A stretch of 64,000 nucleotides of DNA from Aliiroseovarius sp. PrR006 (GCF_010500215.1 NZ_JAAGOY010000008.1:62001-126000); one strand, 5' to 3'; shown: positions 28,429 to 38,539, numbered from the stretch's first letter. Made by a program: numbers and translations. Notes: generated by a model not told the origin, from the sequence alone.

Positions 28429-30066
28429 TCAGTTGCCGGCGCTTTCCATCTTACGGCTCTGCACGACTTCTTCCAGCCAGCCCAGCCGCATCTCGGGGAC
28501 GGAACTGAGCAGCAGGTCGGTGTAGTCGTCAAACGGAGGTGCCAGAACCTCAGCTTTCGGGCCATAACGCACGACGCGCCCCTGATACATCACGGCGATA
28601 CTGTCTGCGATGGCCTTCACCGTCGCAAGATCGTGGGTGATGAATAGATAGGCCACGTTCTCGATCTTCTGAAGGTTCTCCAGAAGCTTCAGAATGCCGT
28701 CCGCGACCAGCGGATCCAGCGCCGAGGTGACCTCGTCACAAATGATGACCTTGGGCTTGGCGGCCAGCGCACGGGCAATACAGACACGCTGTTTCTGCCC
28801 ACCGGAAAGCTCGGCCGGATAGCGATCCATGAACTCCGGACCCATCTCGATTTCTTCAAGAAGCTCCAAGATCCGTTTTTTCTTTTCAGCACCGCGCATG
28901 CCGAAATAGAACTCAAGCGGACGGCCAATGATCGTGCCCACGGTCTGGCGCGGGTTCATGGCCACATCGGCCATTTGATAGATCATCTGAAGCTCGCGCA
29001 GGTCATCGCGCGAGCGGCCTTCCAGATCCGACGACAGATCGCGCCCATCGAAATGGATCTTGCCCTCGCGCGGCGGCAACAAGCCGGTGATCACGCGAGC
29101 CGTGGTCGACTTACCCGAACCGGATTCGCCCACAACGGCCAAGGTCTGGCCAGGATGAAGCTCCATCGTGACATTGTGCAACACGTCAAAGTTCGTGCCC
29201 TTATAGCGGGCCGTGACGTTTTCTACGGTCAGGACAGGATTGTCCGTGGGCGGCTTGCCGTCATGCTGCGTGGATCGGACCGAGACCAGATCGCGGGTAT
29301 ATTCCTCGACCGGGTTGTTGATGATCTGATCCGTGGTGCCATGTTCGACCATGTCACCCATGCGCAGCACCATGATCTCGTCCGAGACCTGTGCCACCAC
29401 CGCAAGGTCATGCGTGATGTAAAGCGCGGCAACACCGGTGTCCCGAATGGCGTCCTTGATCGCCATCAGAACGTCGATCTGCGTGGTCACGTCCAGCGCC
29501 GTGGTGGGTTCGTCGAACACCACCAGATCGGGCTCGGGGCACAGGGCCAACGCCGTCATGCAACGCTGCAACTGGCCACCCGACACCTGGTGCGGATAGC
29601 GATCACCGATATTCTCGGGATCAGGCAGACCCAGCTTGGTGAACAACTCCACCGCGCGTGCCTCGGCCTCTTTCTTCGAGAACTTGCCTTGATGCAGCGA
29701 GGCTTCAATCACCTGCTCCATGATCTTCTTGGCAGGGTTAAAGCTAGCCGCAGCCGACTGGCTGACATAGGTCACTTCGGTCCCGCGCAGTTTACGCAGG
29801 TCCTTCAGGTTGGTGCCAAGGATCTCGCGACCATTGACCCAGACTTTGCCGCCAGTGATCTCGACCCCACCCCGGCCATAGGCCATCGAGGCCAGACCGA
29901 TGGTGGATTTACCGGCACCCGATTCACCGATCAGACCAAGCACTTTGCCCTTCTCCAGCTCGAAGGATACGCCGTGCACGATGTCGATATTTCGGGGCTT
30001 TTCGCCGGGCGGATAAATCCGCGCGCCGATTTTCAGGTTTTCGACCTTCAGAAGTTTATCGCTCAT
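28429..30066 (-). CDS. Dipeptide-type ABC transporter, fused two-domain ATPase
   Basis: 545 residues with two complete ATP-binding domains, i.e. DppD and DppF fused. First Walker A at 47-54 (GESGAGKS) and signature VSGGQ at 161-165, Walker B '[12 protein letters not shown]'; second Walker A at 313-320 (GESGSGKS), with [15 protein letters not shown] and '[14 protein letters not shown]'. Energises import of peptides, opines, nickel or similar small solutes. Overlaps the permease gene upstream by 4 nt. Confidence 0.95.
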   Translation of the reverse strand: MSDKLLKVENLKIGARIYPPGEKPRNIDIVHGVSFELEKGKVLGLIGESGAGKSTIGLASMAYGRGGVEITGGKVWVNGREILGTNLKDLRKLRGTEVTYVSQSAAASFNPAKKIMEQVIEASLHQGKFSKKEAEARAVELFTKLGLPDPENIGDRYPHQVSGGQLQRCMTALALCPEPDLVVFDEPTTALDVTTQIDVLMAIKDAIRDTGVAALYITHDLAVVAQVSDEIMVLRMGDMVEHGTTDQIINNPVEEYTRDLVSVRSTQHDGKPPTDNPVLTVENVTARYKGTNFDVLHNVTMELHPGQTLAVVGESGSGKSTTARVITGLLPPREGKIHFDGRDLSSDLEGRSRDDLRELQMIYQMADVAMNPRQTVGTIIGRPLEFYFGMRGAEKKKRILELLEEIEMGPEFMDRYPAELSGGQKQRVCIARALAAKPKVIICDEVTSALDPLVADGILKLLENLQKIENVAYLFITHDLATVKAIADSIAVMYQGRVVRYGPKAEVLAPPFDDYTDLLLSSVPEMRLGWLEEVVQSRKMESAGN

Positions 30067-30878
30067 CCGCGGCCTCCTTTCAGGCTGGTGGTGCGGTTCA
30101 GCACCCAGTCGGCAACAAGGTTCACGGAAATTGCCAGCGTCGCGATGGCCACGGCGGGCACAAGCGCTGCCGGGATGCCATAGACGATGCCGTCTTTGTT
30201 TTCCTTCACGATGCCGCCCCAGTCAGCGTTCGGCGGTTGCACGCCAAGGCCAAGGAACGAAAGCGTCGACACGAACAGCACTGCAAAGATGAAGCGCAGG
30301 CCCATTTCGGCCACCAGAGGCGACAGCGCGTTGGGCAGGATTTCGCGGAAAATGATCCAGCGACGGCCCTCGCCGCGCAGTTTGGCAGCTTCAACGAAGT
30401 CCATGACGTTGATGTCCACGGCGACCGCGCGGGCCAGTCGATAGACACGGGTCGAATCCAGCAGGCCCATCACCATGATCAGCATGAACAGCGTGACCGG
30501 CATGACCGACAAGACGACCAGGGCAAAAATCAGCGTCGGGATAGACATGATCAGGTCGACGAAACGGCTCATTGCTTGATCAACCCAACCGCCAACCACG
30601 GCAGCAGTGAAGCCAAGGATCGAGCCCAGCGAGAAGCTGAGGATCGTGGCCGCGGTGGCGATGAAGATCGTCGTGCGACCGCCATAGATCATACGGGTCA
30701 ACAGATCGCGCCCGATATTGTCGGTGCCGAGCCAATGTTCGGACGAGGACGGCTCCCAGACGTCACCGACGATTTCCGTCATCGAATAGGGTGCAATCAA
30801 CGGGGCAAAGATCGCCACGAAGAAATACAGCCCGGTGAAGAACAGGCCGATCAAGGCCGCAGGAGGTATTCTTATCAT
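30063..30878 (-). CDS. Dipeptide-type ABC transporter permease (DppC-like)
   Basis: 271 residues, six hydrophobic helices, with the DppC-family segment 'GTDNIGRDLLTRMIYGGR' and the coupling-helix EAA loop 'VEAAKLRGEGRRWIIFREILPN'. Overlaps both neighbours by 4 nt. Confidence 0.93.
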   Translation of the reverse strand: MIRIPPAALIGLFFTGLYFFVAIFAPLIAPYSMTEIVGDVWEPSSSEHWLGTDNIGRDLLTRMIYGGRTTIFIATAATILSFSLGSILGFTAAVVGGWVDQAMSRFVDLIMSIPTLIFALVVLSVMPVTLFMLIMVMGLLDSTRVYRLARAVAVDINVMDFVEAAKLRGEGRRWIIFREILPNALSPLVAEMGLRFIFAVLFVSTLSFLGLGVQPPNADWGGIVKENKDGIVYGIPAALVPAVAIATLAISVNLVADWVLNRTTSLKGGRG

Positions 30879-31831
30879 TTCGGATGCCTCAGCCTTGGGT
30901 TCGCCAGGATCGACACGATGTCAGCCACCATGTTCAATCCGATATAGACCGCCGCGAAGATCAGACCGCAGGCCTGCACAACGGGCACGTCACGTTTGGC
31001 CACGTGGTCGACCAGATATTGGCCCATGCCGGGATAGACGAAGACCACCTCGACAACCACAACGCCCACGACAAGATACGCAAGGTTCAGCATAACCACG
31101 TTCACAACCGGCGCGATGGCGTTCGGGAAAGCGTGGCGTGCGATGACCTGAAAGCTCGTCAGGCCCTTCAGCTCAGCCGTTTCGATATAGGCCGACTGCA
31201 TCACGTTCAGAATGGCGGCACGCGTCATACGCATCATGTGGGCCAGCACAACCATGGTCAGAACAGTCACAGGCAGCGCGATGGCACCGAGTTTTTCGCC
31301 AAGGGACATGCTGTCATAGATTGTGGACACCGTAGGTGCCCAGCCCAGCTGCACGCCGATGTAGTACATCAGCACGTAACCGATCAGGAATTCCGGAACC
31401 GAGATCGACGCCAATGTCACTGCCGAAATCAGCTTGTCCGGCCAACGTTCACGATAACGCACGGCAAGCAGGCCAAGAAAAATAGCCAGCGGCACGGCAA
31501 CCACAGCAGCCCAGAAGGCCAAGAACAGCGTGTTTTTCAATCGTCCACCGAGGCTATCGACAATGTCACGCCCGTTTGTCAGGGCCGTGCCAAGATCGCC
31601 CTGCAGAGCACCAAACAGCCAGTTGAAATAGCGTGTGGTGGCGGGTTGATCCATGCCCAGCTCTTTGCGCAGGTTGGCAAGGCTTTCAGGTGTGGCGGAT
31701 TGTCCAAGAATGTTTTGTGCGACATCCCCCGGAAGGATGGTGGTGCCCGCAAAGATCAACACCGACGCTGCGAGAAGCAGAAGGGTGCTCAGCGCAAGGC
31801 GCTGAGCTACCAGTTTAAGGACGGGATGCAT
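30875..31831 (-). CDS. Dipeptide-type ABC transporter permease (DppB-like)
   Basis: 318 residues with an N-terminal helix, the DppB-type 'NLRKELGMDQPATTRYFNW' periplasmic stretch and the EAA loop region 'AELKGLTSFQVIARHAFPNA'. It pairs with the DppC-like permease. Starts 9 nt after the binding-protein stop. Confidence 0.93.
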   Translation of the reverse strand: MHPVLKLVAQRLALSTLLLLAASVLIFAGTTILPGDVAQNILGQSATPESLANLRKELGMDQPATTRYFNWLFGALQGDLGTALTNGRDIVDSLGGRLKNTLFLAFWAAVVAVPLAIFLGLLAVRYRERWPDKLISAVTLASISVPEFLIGYVLMYYIGVQLGWAPTVSTIYDSMSLGEKLGAIALPVTVLTMVVLAHMMRMTRAAILNVMQSAYIETAELKGLTSFQVIARHAFPNAIAPVVNVVMLNLAYLVVGVVVVEVVFVYPGMGQYLVDHVAKRDVPVVQACGLIFAAVYIGLNMVADIVSILANPRLRHPK

Positions 31832-31840
31832 GAGCTGGCC

Positions 31841-33427
31841 TTATTTCAACCAGCAACGCGAGGATGCCCGACCGGCCATCAGTTCAGCGTTGGGATCAGG
31901 CATGTAGCCACCAATGTCGTTGCTGACACCGTCGACGAAGTCGTTGAACATCGGTGCGATCAGGCCACCTTCTTCGTGCAGGATGCGGGCCATTTTGCCG
32001 TACATCTCTTTGCGCTTGGCCGCATCCAGCTCGGCTTTGGCGGCTTGCAGCAGGCTGTCGAACTCGGCGTTGTTGAAGCGCGTGTCGTTCCAGTCTGCAG
32101 TCGACAGATAGGCGGTCGAATACATCTGGTCCTGAACCGGGCGACCAGTCCAGTACGACGCACAGAACGGCTGCTTGTTCCAGACTTCCGACCAGTAACC
32201 GTCGTTCGGTTCACGCTTGATTTCCAGCGGAATGCCAGCGGCCGCCGCGCTTTGCTGGAACAGCTGTGCAGCATCCACGGCGCCCGGGAAGGCGGTTTCA
32301 GCGACACGCAGAATGATCGGCGTACCATCATGACCAGATTTCTTATAGAGCTCTGCCGCTTTGACCGGATCGTATTCGCGCTGCTCAAGGCTGTCATCGA
32401 ACAGCGGGTAAGCTGCGTTGATCGGAACATCGTTGCCAACGCCACCATAGCCACGCAGGATCTTGTCCACCATTTCCTGACGGTTGATCGCGTATTTCAG
32501 CGCAAGGCGCAGCTCTTTGTTGTCGAAGGGCGGTGTGTCGGTGTGCATGATGAACACATAGTGACCACGGCCCGAAACGTTCTGCACGGTGATATTGGGC
32601 GCGCGATCCAGCAGGTTGGCGATTTTCGGATCAACCGAGTTCACCATGTGTACCTGACCCGACTGCAAAGCAGACATACGGGCAGTGTTGTCATTGATCA
32701 CCAGAATCTCGACCGAATCCGCGTGACCTACGCTGTCATCCCAATGGTTGGCGAACTTGGTGAAAGTGTGACGAACACCGGGCTCATTGCTCTCGATCTG
32801 ATAGGGGCCAGTGCCGATCCCGGCGGTGGGATCATCCATGCCGCCATTTGGCTGAACCGCCAGGTGATAGTCGGCCATCAGATAGGGAAGGTCAGCATTC
32901 GGCGTGTCAAGGTTCAACGTCAGCGTGTTGCCGCTGACCGACATGCTCTCGATGCCTTTCACGATCCCCAATGCACCGGACTTGGATTCTTCGTTCGAGT
33001 GACGCTCGATGGTTTTCATCGCATCTTCGGCGGTCAGGGTTTTACCATTGTGGAATTCGACGCCCTGACGAATGTTGAAGTGCCAGGTTTTCGCGTCGGC
33101 CGAGCTGTCGATGCTTTCAGCAAGCCGCATATCGATCTCACCAGCCGGCGAGACGTTTACAAGCGTATCAGCCCAGTTACCCAGAGCGGCCCGCGGGGTC
33201 TGCGAAGCAACCAGACCCGGGTCCAGCGAATCCGTACCAGCGCCGCCATTCATACCCAGCTTGATGGTGCCACCCTTGTTGGGTCCAGCAGCCATGGCAG
33301 CGGTGGACAGCATGGTGCTTGCCGCAGCAGTCGACACGCCCAAGGCGCTTGCGCGACCCATAAAGTCACGACGCGACAGTTTGCTTTCTGCAACACGCTT
33401 GGACAGATATTCGAGTTCTTTTTTCAT
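31841..33427 (-). CDS. Dipeptide-type ABC transporter substrate-binding protein
   Basis: 528-residue periplasmic receptor of the SBP_bac_5 family. A twin-arginine signal (SRRDFMGRASALG, about residues 18-45) suggests Tat export. Family segments include 'WHFNIRQGVEFHNGKTLTAE' and 'RQEMVDKILRGYG'. Ligands in this family range from peptides to glutathione, opines and sugars; the substrate is not evident. The start is the ATG giving MKKELEYL behind GGGAG; upstream in-frame residues are leader. Confidence 0.93.
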   Translation of the reverse strand: MKKELEYLSKRVAESKLSRRDFMGRASALGVSTAAASTMLSTAAMAAGPNKGGTIKLGMNGGAGTDSLDPGLVASQTPRAALGNWADTLVNVSPAGEIDMRLAESIDSSADAKTWHFNIRQGVEFHNGKTLTAEDAMKTIERHSNEESKSGALGIVKGIESMSVSGNTLTLNLDTPNADLPYLMADYHLAVQPNGGMDDPTAGIGTGPYQIESNEPGVRHTFTKFANHWDDSVGHADSVEILVINDNTARMSALQSGQVHMVNSVDPKIANLLDRAPNITVQNVSGRGHYVFIMHTDTPPFDNKELRLALKYAINRQEMVDKILRGYGGVGNDVPINAAYPLFDDSLEQREYDPVKAAELYKKSGHDGTPIILRVAETAFPGAVDAAQLFQQSAAAAGIPLEIKREPNDGYWSEVWNKQPFCASYWTGRPVQDQMYSTAYLSTADWNDTRFNNAEFDSLLQAAKAELDAAKRKEMYGKMARILHEEGGLIAPMFNDFVDGVSNDIGGYMPDPNAELMAGRASSRCWLK

Positions 33428-33474
33428 TGATGGCTCCCTGAGTTTTTCAGCACTGCGAGTGGCGCACTGTATTT

Positions 33475-33491
33475 TATTGGTTCGGCCAATA
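33475..33491. promoter_or_regulatory. Palindromic operator candidate upstream of the ABC importer
   Basis: TATTGG-TTCGG-CCAATA is a perfect 6-bp inverted repeat 48 nt upstream of the binding-protein start. Its core TGGTTCGGCCA fits the FCD-type GntR site TNGTNNNACNA at all but one fixed position. The GntR regulator at 26077-26730 is the obvious candidate to bind it. Confidence 0.45.
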
Positions 33492-33620
33492 GAGTTGCCC
33501 AGAACCTGAAATACCGCAAGGGTGGATACCGACTCTCGATTACATGTTTGCGACATCACATGACGCATAACGACAATTTGTGTGCGAAAACCGGTTTCTG
33601 CAGCTTGCGCTAACACTGAA

Positions 33621-33647
33621 AAAGGGCCGGATAAAATCCAGCCCTTT
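33621..33647 (-). terminator. Terminator after TRAP operon
   Basis: AAAGGGC/GCCCTTT stem extended past one mismatch by GGA/TCC (33621-33631 with 33637-33647). On the minus strand it ends in CCCTTTTT, just past the DctM stop. It ends the TRAP operon and insulates the ABC operon promoter. Confidence 0.8.
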
Positions 33648-33678
33648 CAATAATTTATATATGTATCTGACCTGCAGG

Positions 33679-36333
33679 TCAGAAGTTAAGCGAGATGTCG
33701 CGATGGTAGGCCGTACAGGATGCCATCTCGAGCGCCTGATCTCGCGTAAAGCGTGCCTGCTGGCGGATACCCAGAGTGTCCCTGATTCCATCCAGATAGG
33801 CGTTCAGCCCGCTGCGCAGCTTTGCATCTGCCTCGGCGCGCCATGCCAGCTGCGCCTCATAAGCGGCTACAGCATCATCATAAGCGGCAAGCGCTTTCTC
33901 ACGATCCGGGGTCTTGGATTTCAGCGCCTTACGCGCCTTACCAAGAGCCTTCTTTACGTCGCCCGCACCTTCAACCTTGCCGAACACTTTGGACAATTCG
34001 TTCACAAGCTCTTGCGCCTCGCCTTCCGGCGTCGACATGATGGTTGCCTTCATATTCCGCAGATCTTGCTCCAACGCAGCAAAGGCGTCGTTTGCGTCAA
34101 GCACAGCCAGCACCGAAAGCGGAGCTTCCCAAGCCTCATCCGCAGCACGACGATACTTGGAGCGTGCGTTGTTTTCGGCTTTGGTCAGGGTCAGGAACTC
34201 TTTGTTTACCCCTGCCCAGCTTTCCGGAATCTCGGTCCGCAGATGTTCGATCTCGGCTTTCAAAGCAGCGGCCTTAGTCTCAAGCTTGGCACGCTCAGCC
34301 GCCTGACTTTCGTCACGCATCCGGCTGGCAAGTTTCTCAAGCTCATCCACCTCGCGCTGAATGTTGCGGATCTGCTTTTCGATCCCGCGCACCACGCGCA
34401 ACTGCGGACGATACTCGCCCGAGGCCGCCTGCACATTGTCGGCCGCCGTAAAGGCACCTTCCAGCTGTGCAATGGCGTTATCAGCGGCATCCAGACCATC
34501 GGTCAGATCGCCTGCCAGATCCTTCGGCAGCACCAACAGATCCAGTCCGCGCGCAGCCGCAATCGCATCCCGCGTGGCCGAGTTTTGCGCCAACTGCTGA
34601 CCCACGTAGTCCTCGACACACAGTTGTAGTTTCGGGTTACGCGGCGGCGGGCTGCTTTCCGACAGGAAGCTGACGCGGTTGGGAAGATAGTTCACCAGCG
34701 GCGGGTACAGACCCACGATCACCAGCGCCGCAATCTGCAACGAGATGAAGGCAATCACGCCCTTGTACATCTGCACCGTCTTCACGATCGCAGGGGCCAC
34801 GCCGCGCAGATAGAACAGCGCAAACCCGAACGGAGGCGTCAAGAAGCTGGTCTGAATGTTCAGACCAATCATCACACCCAGCCACACAGCGGTGATGTTT
34901 GCCTCGGGATCGGCCAGCAGGATCGGGGCCACGATCGGCACCACGACCACGGCGATCTCGATGAAGTCCAGGAAGAAGCCCAGAACGAAGATCACCAGCA
35001 TGACGATGAAGAACTGCGTCCAGAACCCGCCCGGTAGGCTAAGCAGGAATTCTTTCACCAGATCCTCGCCCCCAAACGCACGGAAGGCGGCGGTCAACAT
35101 GGCGGCGCCCAGAAGGATGATGAACACCAGCGAGGTCGTCTTGGCCGTTTCCAGCATGACGCCTGCCAGCGTGTTCTCTATCTTCAGCACCCGCCAGCAC
35201 GACCAGATCAGCGCAACCAACAGCATGATCGAGCCGACCGCGCCAAGAATGATGCCAAACTGATCCGAGCCATCGTCAATCGCTTTCACGTTCATGTCGA
35301 AATTGGCCAACGCGAAACCGATCACGGCAAGCGATGCAATCGCCAGAAGCGCTGGATAGTAGAGCGTCTTGTTGGCTTCGGGCAGGCGATAGCCCGCCAT
35401 GATCATCGCGCCCGCAGCACCAATGGCACCTGCTTGGTTCACGGTGGCAACACCGGCGATGATCGAGCCCAGAACTAGGAAGATCAGGGCCAGAGGCGGC
35501 ACCAAGGTGATCAGCATGTTCTTCAAGAAGGCGTTGTCATACTTGCCCTCATAGGGCACAGCAGGCGCCTGCTTGGGCTTCAGGATCGCGTAGACAAGAA
35601 TGTACAACATGTACAAACCCACCAGCAAAAGACCCGGGATAAACGCCCCCAAAAACATCTCGCCCGCCGAGGTCGAGCCCACATCGAACACCGACGGCAT
35701 CGACAGCTCGCCCGTGGCGTCTTTGTGCAGCGCCTTACGCGCGGTCGACGCTTGGTCGGTGGCCGAGGCCAACTGGTCGGCCAAAATGATCAGAACGATC
35801 GAGGGCGGGATGATCTGCCCCAACGTCCCCGAGGCCGCAATCGTCCCGGTCGCCAGCGACGGCGAATAGTTGTTGCGCAGCATTGCAGGCAACGAGATCA
35901 GGCCCATCGCCACAACGGTCGCACCAACGATCCCGGTGGTGGCGGCCAGCAGCGCCCCCACGAACACAACCGAGATGCCCAGACCACCCGGCACCGGGCC
36001 AAACAGCTGTGCCATGGTGACCAGAAGGTCCTCGGCGATCTTGGATCGCTGCAGCATGATACCCATGAAGATGAAGAGCGGGATGGCGATCAGGGTATCC
36101 CTCTCGACCTCCCAATAGACGCCCCTAAGGTTCGTCACCCCCGCAGACAGCCATTGGTTTGGACCACCCGAGTGGAAATAGGCATCTGTCGAGCCTGCAA
36201 AGATGTAACCGGCACCAGCCGCAAGGCCGATGGTGATGATGGCCGCGCCAGGAAGCGCAAAGGCCACGGGATAGCCGGACCCAAGGGCTGCGGCCATAAT
36301 CAGGATAAGAAGGGCTAGGAAGTAGAATTCCAT
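33679..36333 (-). CDS. TRAP transporter large permease (DctM-like) with long C-terminal extension
   Basis: 884 residues, about twice the usual 430. Residues 1-550 form the multi-helix DctM-type membrane domain, with 'AATTGIVGATVVAMGLISLP', 'GQIIPPSIVLIIL' and 'NIQTSFLTPPFGFALFYL' as family marks, plus inserts at about 190-225 and 315-390. After the last helix (about 525-547) comes a soluble tail of about 330 residues: Pro-rich linker, then Lys/Glu/Ala-rich heptads (about 645-705 and 770-830) suggesting coiled coil, and one Cys pair candidate (572, 873). The reading frame is intact, so this is a natural fusion or extension, not a frameshift artefact that I can see. Confidence 0.9.
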   Translation of the reverse strand: MEFYFLALLILIMAAALGSGYPVAFALPGAAIITIGLAAGAGYIFAGSTDAYFHSGGPNQWLSAGVTNLRGVYWEVERDTLIAIPLFIFMGIMLQRSKIAEDLLVTMAQLFGPVPGGLGISVVFVGALLAATTGIVGATVVAMGLISLPAMLRNNYSPSLATGTIAASGTLGQIIPPSIVLIILADQLASATDQASTARKALHKDATGELSMPSVFDVGSTSAGEMFLGAFIPGLLLVGLYMLYILVYAILKPKQAPAVPYEGKYDNAFLKNMLITLVPPLALIFLVLGSIIAGVATVNQAGAIGAAGAMIMAGYRLPEANKTLYYPALLAIASLAVIGFALANFDMNVKAIDDGSDQFGIILGAVGSIMLLVALIWSCWRVLKIENTLAGVMLETAKTTSLVFIILLGAAMLTAAFRAFGGEDLVKEFLLSLPGGFWTQFFIVMLVIFVLGFFLDFIEIAVVVVPIVAPILLADPEANITAVWLGVMIGLNIQTSFLTPPFGFALFYLRGVAPAIVKTVQMYKGVIAFISLQIAALVIVGLYPPLVNYLPNRVSFLSESSPPPRNPKLQLCVEDYVGQQLAQNSATRDAIAAARGLDLLVLPKDLAGDLTDGLDAADNAIAQLEGAFTAADNVQAASGEYRPQLRVVRGIEKQIRNIQREVDELEKLASRMRDESQAAERAKLETKAAALKAEIEHLRTEIPESWAGVNKEFLTLTKAENNARSKYRRAADEAWEAPLSVLAVLDANDAFAALEQDLRNMKATIMSTPEGEAQELVNELSKVFGKVEGAGDVKKALGKARKALKSKTPDREKALAAYDDAVAAYEAQLAWRAEADAKLRSGLNAYLDGIRDTLGIRQQARFTRDQALEMASCTAYHRDISLNF

Positions 36334-36344
36334 CTGTCGTGTCC

Positions 36345-37337
36345 TTAATGGGCCGCCGGGGCGACTTCACGGTGTCCGGGCTCGTCACGTTTGTCGGCGA
36401 CGGCCTCGAGGAAGTAGCTTACGAACTGGATCAGCATGGTGATGGCGAACACGCCAAGGAAGGCGGCCATCTGATACTTGATGAACATGCCCACGCCACC
36501 AGCCTGCGAAATCTCGAAGTTGACGATGGGGCTGTTGATGATCGCGGTCTTGCCGTTGAAGCCCACGGACAGGATCACCCAGACGGTGCTCATCCCCAAC
36601 GCGATCGAGCCAAAGGCGTTCACAAACCCACGTGTGGTGCGCCCAAAGCCTGCGTACAGAACGTCCACGCGAACGTGGCCTTCTTCAAACAGAGTATAAG
36701 CCGAGGCAAACAGGAACAGCGCCGCGTACCAATAGCGCACAAGGTCACCCATCAGTGCTTGCTCATAACTGAACACAAAACGCGAGATCACGATCAGCAG
36801 CTCGGCGGCAACAATCATCAGGGCAAGCCATGTGAACCCCAAGGTGCGGGTGAACAGGGCGATAACAAATCCGGCCACGATCAGCGGCATATGGATATAG
36901 GGGCCAACCCAGCGTGATTTGTTGAACAGTTTCGTAGTGTCTTCGCTGAACATGCCGGCCAAGATGCCCTCGACCCGCATGAAGGCGATGGCACTGTCAG
37001 CGATGCCGACCAGTAGGACGGACCAGAACATAGCGCGGATCAGATAGACGTTGAACTTGTGGATCTTCATCGCGTCCCAGCGCAGCGCGTTGGCTTTGGT
37101 GCTAAGGACATAGAACGCCGCGACAGCGATGCTGACGACATAGACCGCCAGATTTGCCCAGCTGCCACCCGTCGCGCCGCCTTGGAAGATCGGCTTTGCA
37201 CCGGGCATGCCGAAGCCTACGACCAGTGCATTGTTAACCAAAAACGCAAATAGGAAGCCAAGCATGCCCCATGCAAACAGCCGTGGGCCAATAGCCGGGT
37301 TGCCTTCGCGTGTGATGTCGGAAAAATCGGTTGCCAT
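36345..37337 (-). CDS. TRAP transporter small permease (DctQ-like), enlarged
   Basis: 330 residues versus the usual 160-200. The C-terminal half carries the DctQ-like four-helix part ('YTLFEEGHVRVDVLYAGFG' is the family's conserved loop), while the N-terminal half adds about four more hydrophobic helices. It joins the DctM-like subunit 11 nt downstream. Sodium-driven uptake of an organic acid is expected. Confidence 0.88.
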   Translation of the reverse strand: MATDFSDITREGNPAIGPRLFAWGMLGFLFAFLVNNALVVGFGMPGAKPIFQGGATGGSWANLAVYVVSIAVAAFYVLSTKANALRWDAMKIHKFNVYLIRAMFWSVLLVGIADSAIAFMRVEGILAGMFSEDTTKLFNKSRWVGPYIHMPLIVAGFVIALFTRTLGFTWLALMIVAAELLIVISRFVFSYEQALMGDLVRYWYAALFLFASAYTLFEEGHVRVDVLYAGFGRTTRGFVNAFGSIALGMSTVWVILSVGFNGKTAIINSPIVNFEISQAGGVGMFIKYQMAAFLGVFAITMLIQFVSYFLEAVADKRDEPGHREVAPAAH

Positions 37338-37401
37338 CAGCTCCCCCGAGGTCGGTTTACGTAAGGTGTCCGGGCAGTGGTCGCCCCTGTGCCTTACAAA
37401 A

Positions 37402-37426
37402 GAGCGGGACCATTTCGGCCCCGCTC
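37402..37426 (-). terminator. Attenuating terminator between dctP-like and dctQ-like genes
   Basis: GAGCGGG/CCCGCTC perfect 7-bp stem (37402-37408 with 37420-37426) followed on the minus strand by TTTTG. Placed between the binding-protein gene and the permease genes, it would let the receptor be made in excess, as is common for binding-protein operons. Confidence 0.75.
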
Positions 37427-37450
37427 AGATTGTTTTTGGCGATCAGCGAA

Positions 37451-38539
37451 TTACTCGGTCAGACCCAGCACACGGTTACGCTGGTTGACGTACTCGACTT
37501 CGAACTGAGCCATCGTGCCACCCATCTCGCGCAGGCTCGACTGGAAGCTGTCGTTGATGCGTGCAGCCAGTTCCGAGTGGTCGCGGGTTTCTTCGAAGAC
37601 TTCTTCCGCGGCTTCGCCGAAGCTGTCCCAAACATCGTCGTTGAACGAACGAACCTGTACGCCCTGCTCGTCAACAAGCTTGGCCAGGTACTCACCGTTC
37701 TTCGCGATCAATTCGTCGTGCGCATAGGCGTGCTCTTCCGCACAAGCGGCTTCGATCACAGCGCGTTCGTAGTCCGACAGACCGTCATAGAAAGCACGGT
37801 TCATGCCGAAGGCCAGACCGCCGCCCGGCTCGTGCATGCCAGCGGTGTAGTAGTACTTGGCAGCTTCGTAGAACTTCATGAAGTAGTCGTTGTACGGACC
37901 AACCCATTCAGTTGCGTCGATCGAACCCGAAACCAGGTTTTCATAGATCTGCGAACCCGGCAGCGACACGGTCGATGCGCCCAGTTTCGACAGAACCTGA
38001 CCACCCAGGCCCGGCATGCGCATTTTCAGACCCTTCAGGTCGTCTGCGCTTTCAATCTCTTTGTTGAACCAGCCGCCAGCCTGCGTACCGGTCGAACCAC
38101 AAGCAAGAGCCTTCAGGCCAAACTCGCCCGAAACTTCGTCCCACAGTTCCTGACCGCCACCGAAGCGGACCCATGCGTTCCATTCAGGCGTCGACATGCC
38201 GAACGGTACCGAGGTGAAGTATGCAAAGCCCGGGTGCTTACCGGTCCAGTAATAGTCGGCCGCGATATAGGCCTGCGCGTTGCCCGAGGCAACTTCGTCA
38301 AACGAGTCGAATGCACCAACACGTTCGCCGGACGCAAAGTACTCAACATTCAGCGCGCCATCCGACAGTTGGGCAATACGAGCAGCCAGACGCTGCGCCG
38401 AGGTCCCCAGACCCGGGAAGTCCCGCGGCCAGGTCGATACGATGGTCAGGGTTTTGCCACTTTGGGCAAGTGCGGGCGTTGCAAGAGCGGTTGCACCAGC
38501 GCCCAGCGCTGCACCTTTTAGAAACTTACGGCGTTCCAT
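37451..38539 (-). CDS. TRAP transporter substrate-binding protein (TakP-like)
   Basis: 362-residue periplasmic receptor with a twin-arginine-like signal (MERRKFLKGAALG). It matches the branch that includes TakP, which binds 2-oxo acids with sodium: 'GSIDATEWVGPYND' and 'LKGLKMRMPGLGGQVLSKLG'. A 2-oxo acid, lactate or similar carboxylate is the best guess. The start is the ATG behind GAGGAG; earlier in-frame residues are leader. Confidence 0.92.
   Translation of the reverse strand: MERRKFLKGAALGAGATALATPALAQSGKTLTIVSTWPRDFPGLGTSAQRLAARIAQLSDGALNVEYFASGERVGAFDSFDEVASGNAQAYIAADYYWTGKHPGFAYFTSVPFGMSTPEWNAWVRFGGGQELWDEVSGEFGLKALACGSTGTQAGGWFNKEIESADDLKGLKMRMPGLGGQVLSKLGASTVSLPGSQIYENLVSGSIDATEWVGPYNDYFMKFYEAAKYYYTAGMHEPGGGLAFGMNRAFYDGLSDYERAVIEAACAEEHAYAHDELIAKNGEYLAKLVDEQGVQVRSFNDDVWDSFGEAAEEVFEETRDHSELAARINDSFQSSLREMGGTMAQFEVEYVNQRNRVLGLTE

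Noticed and set aside
30884-33430. 848-residue open frame on the plus strand opposite the ABC importer
   Set aside because: It is antisense to three recognisable genes with normal domains; composition is that of a shadow frame.
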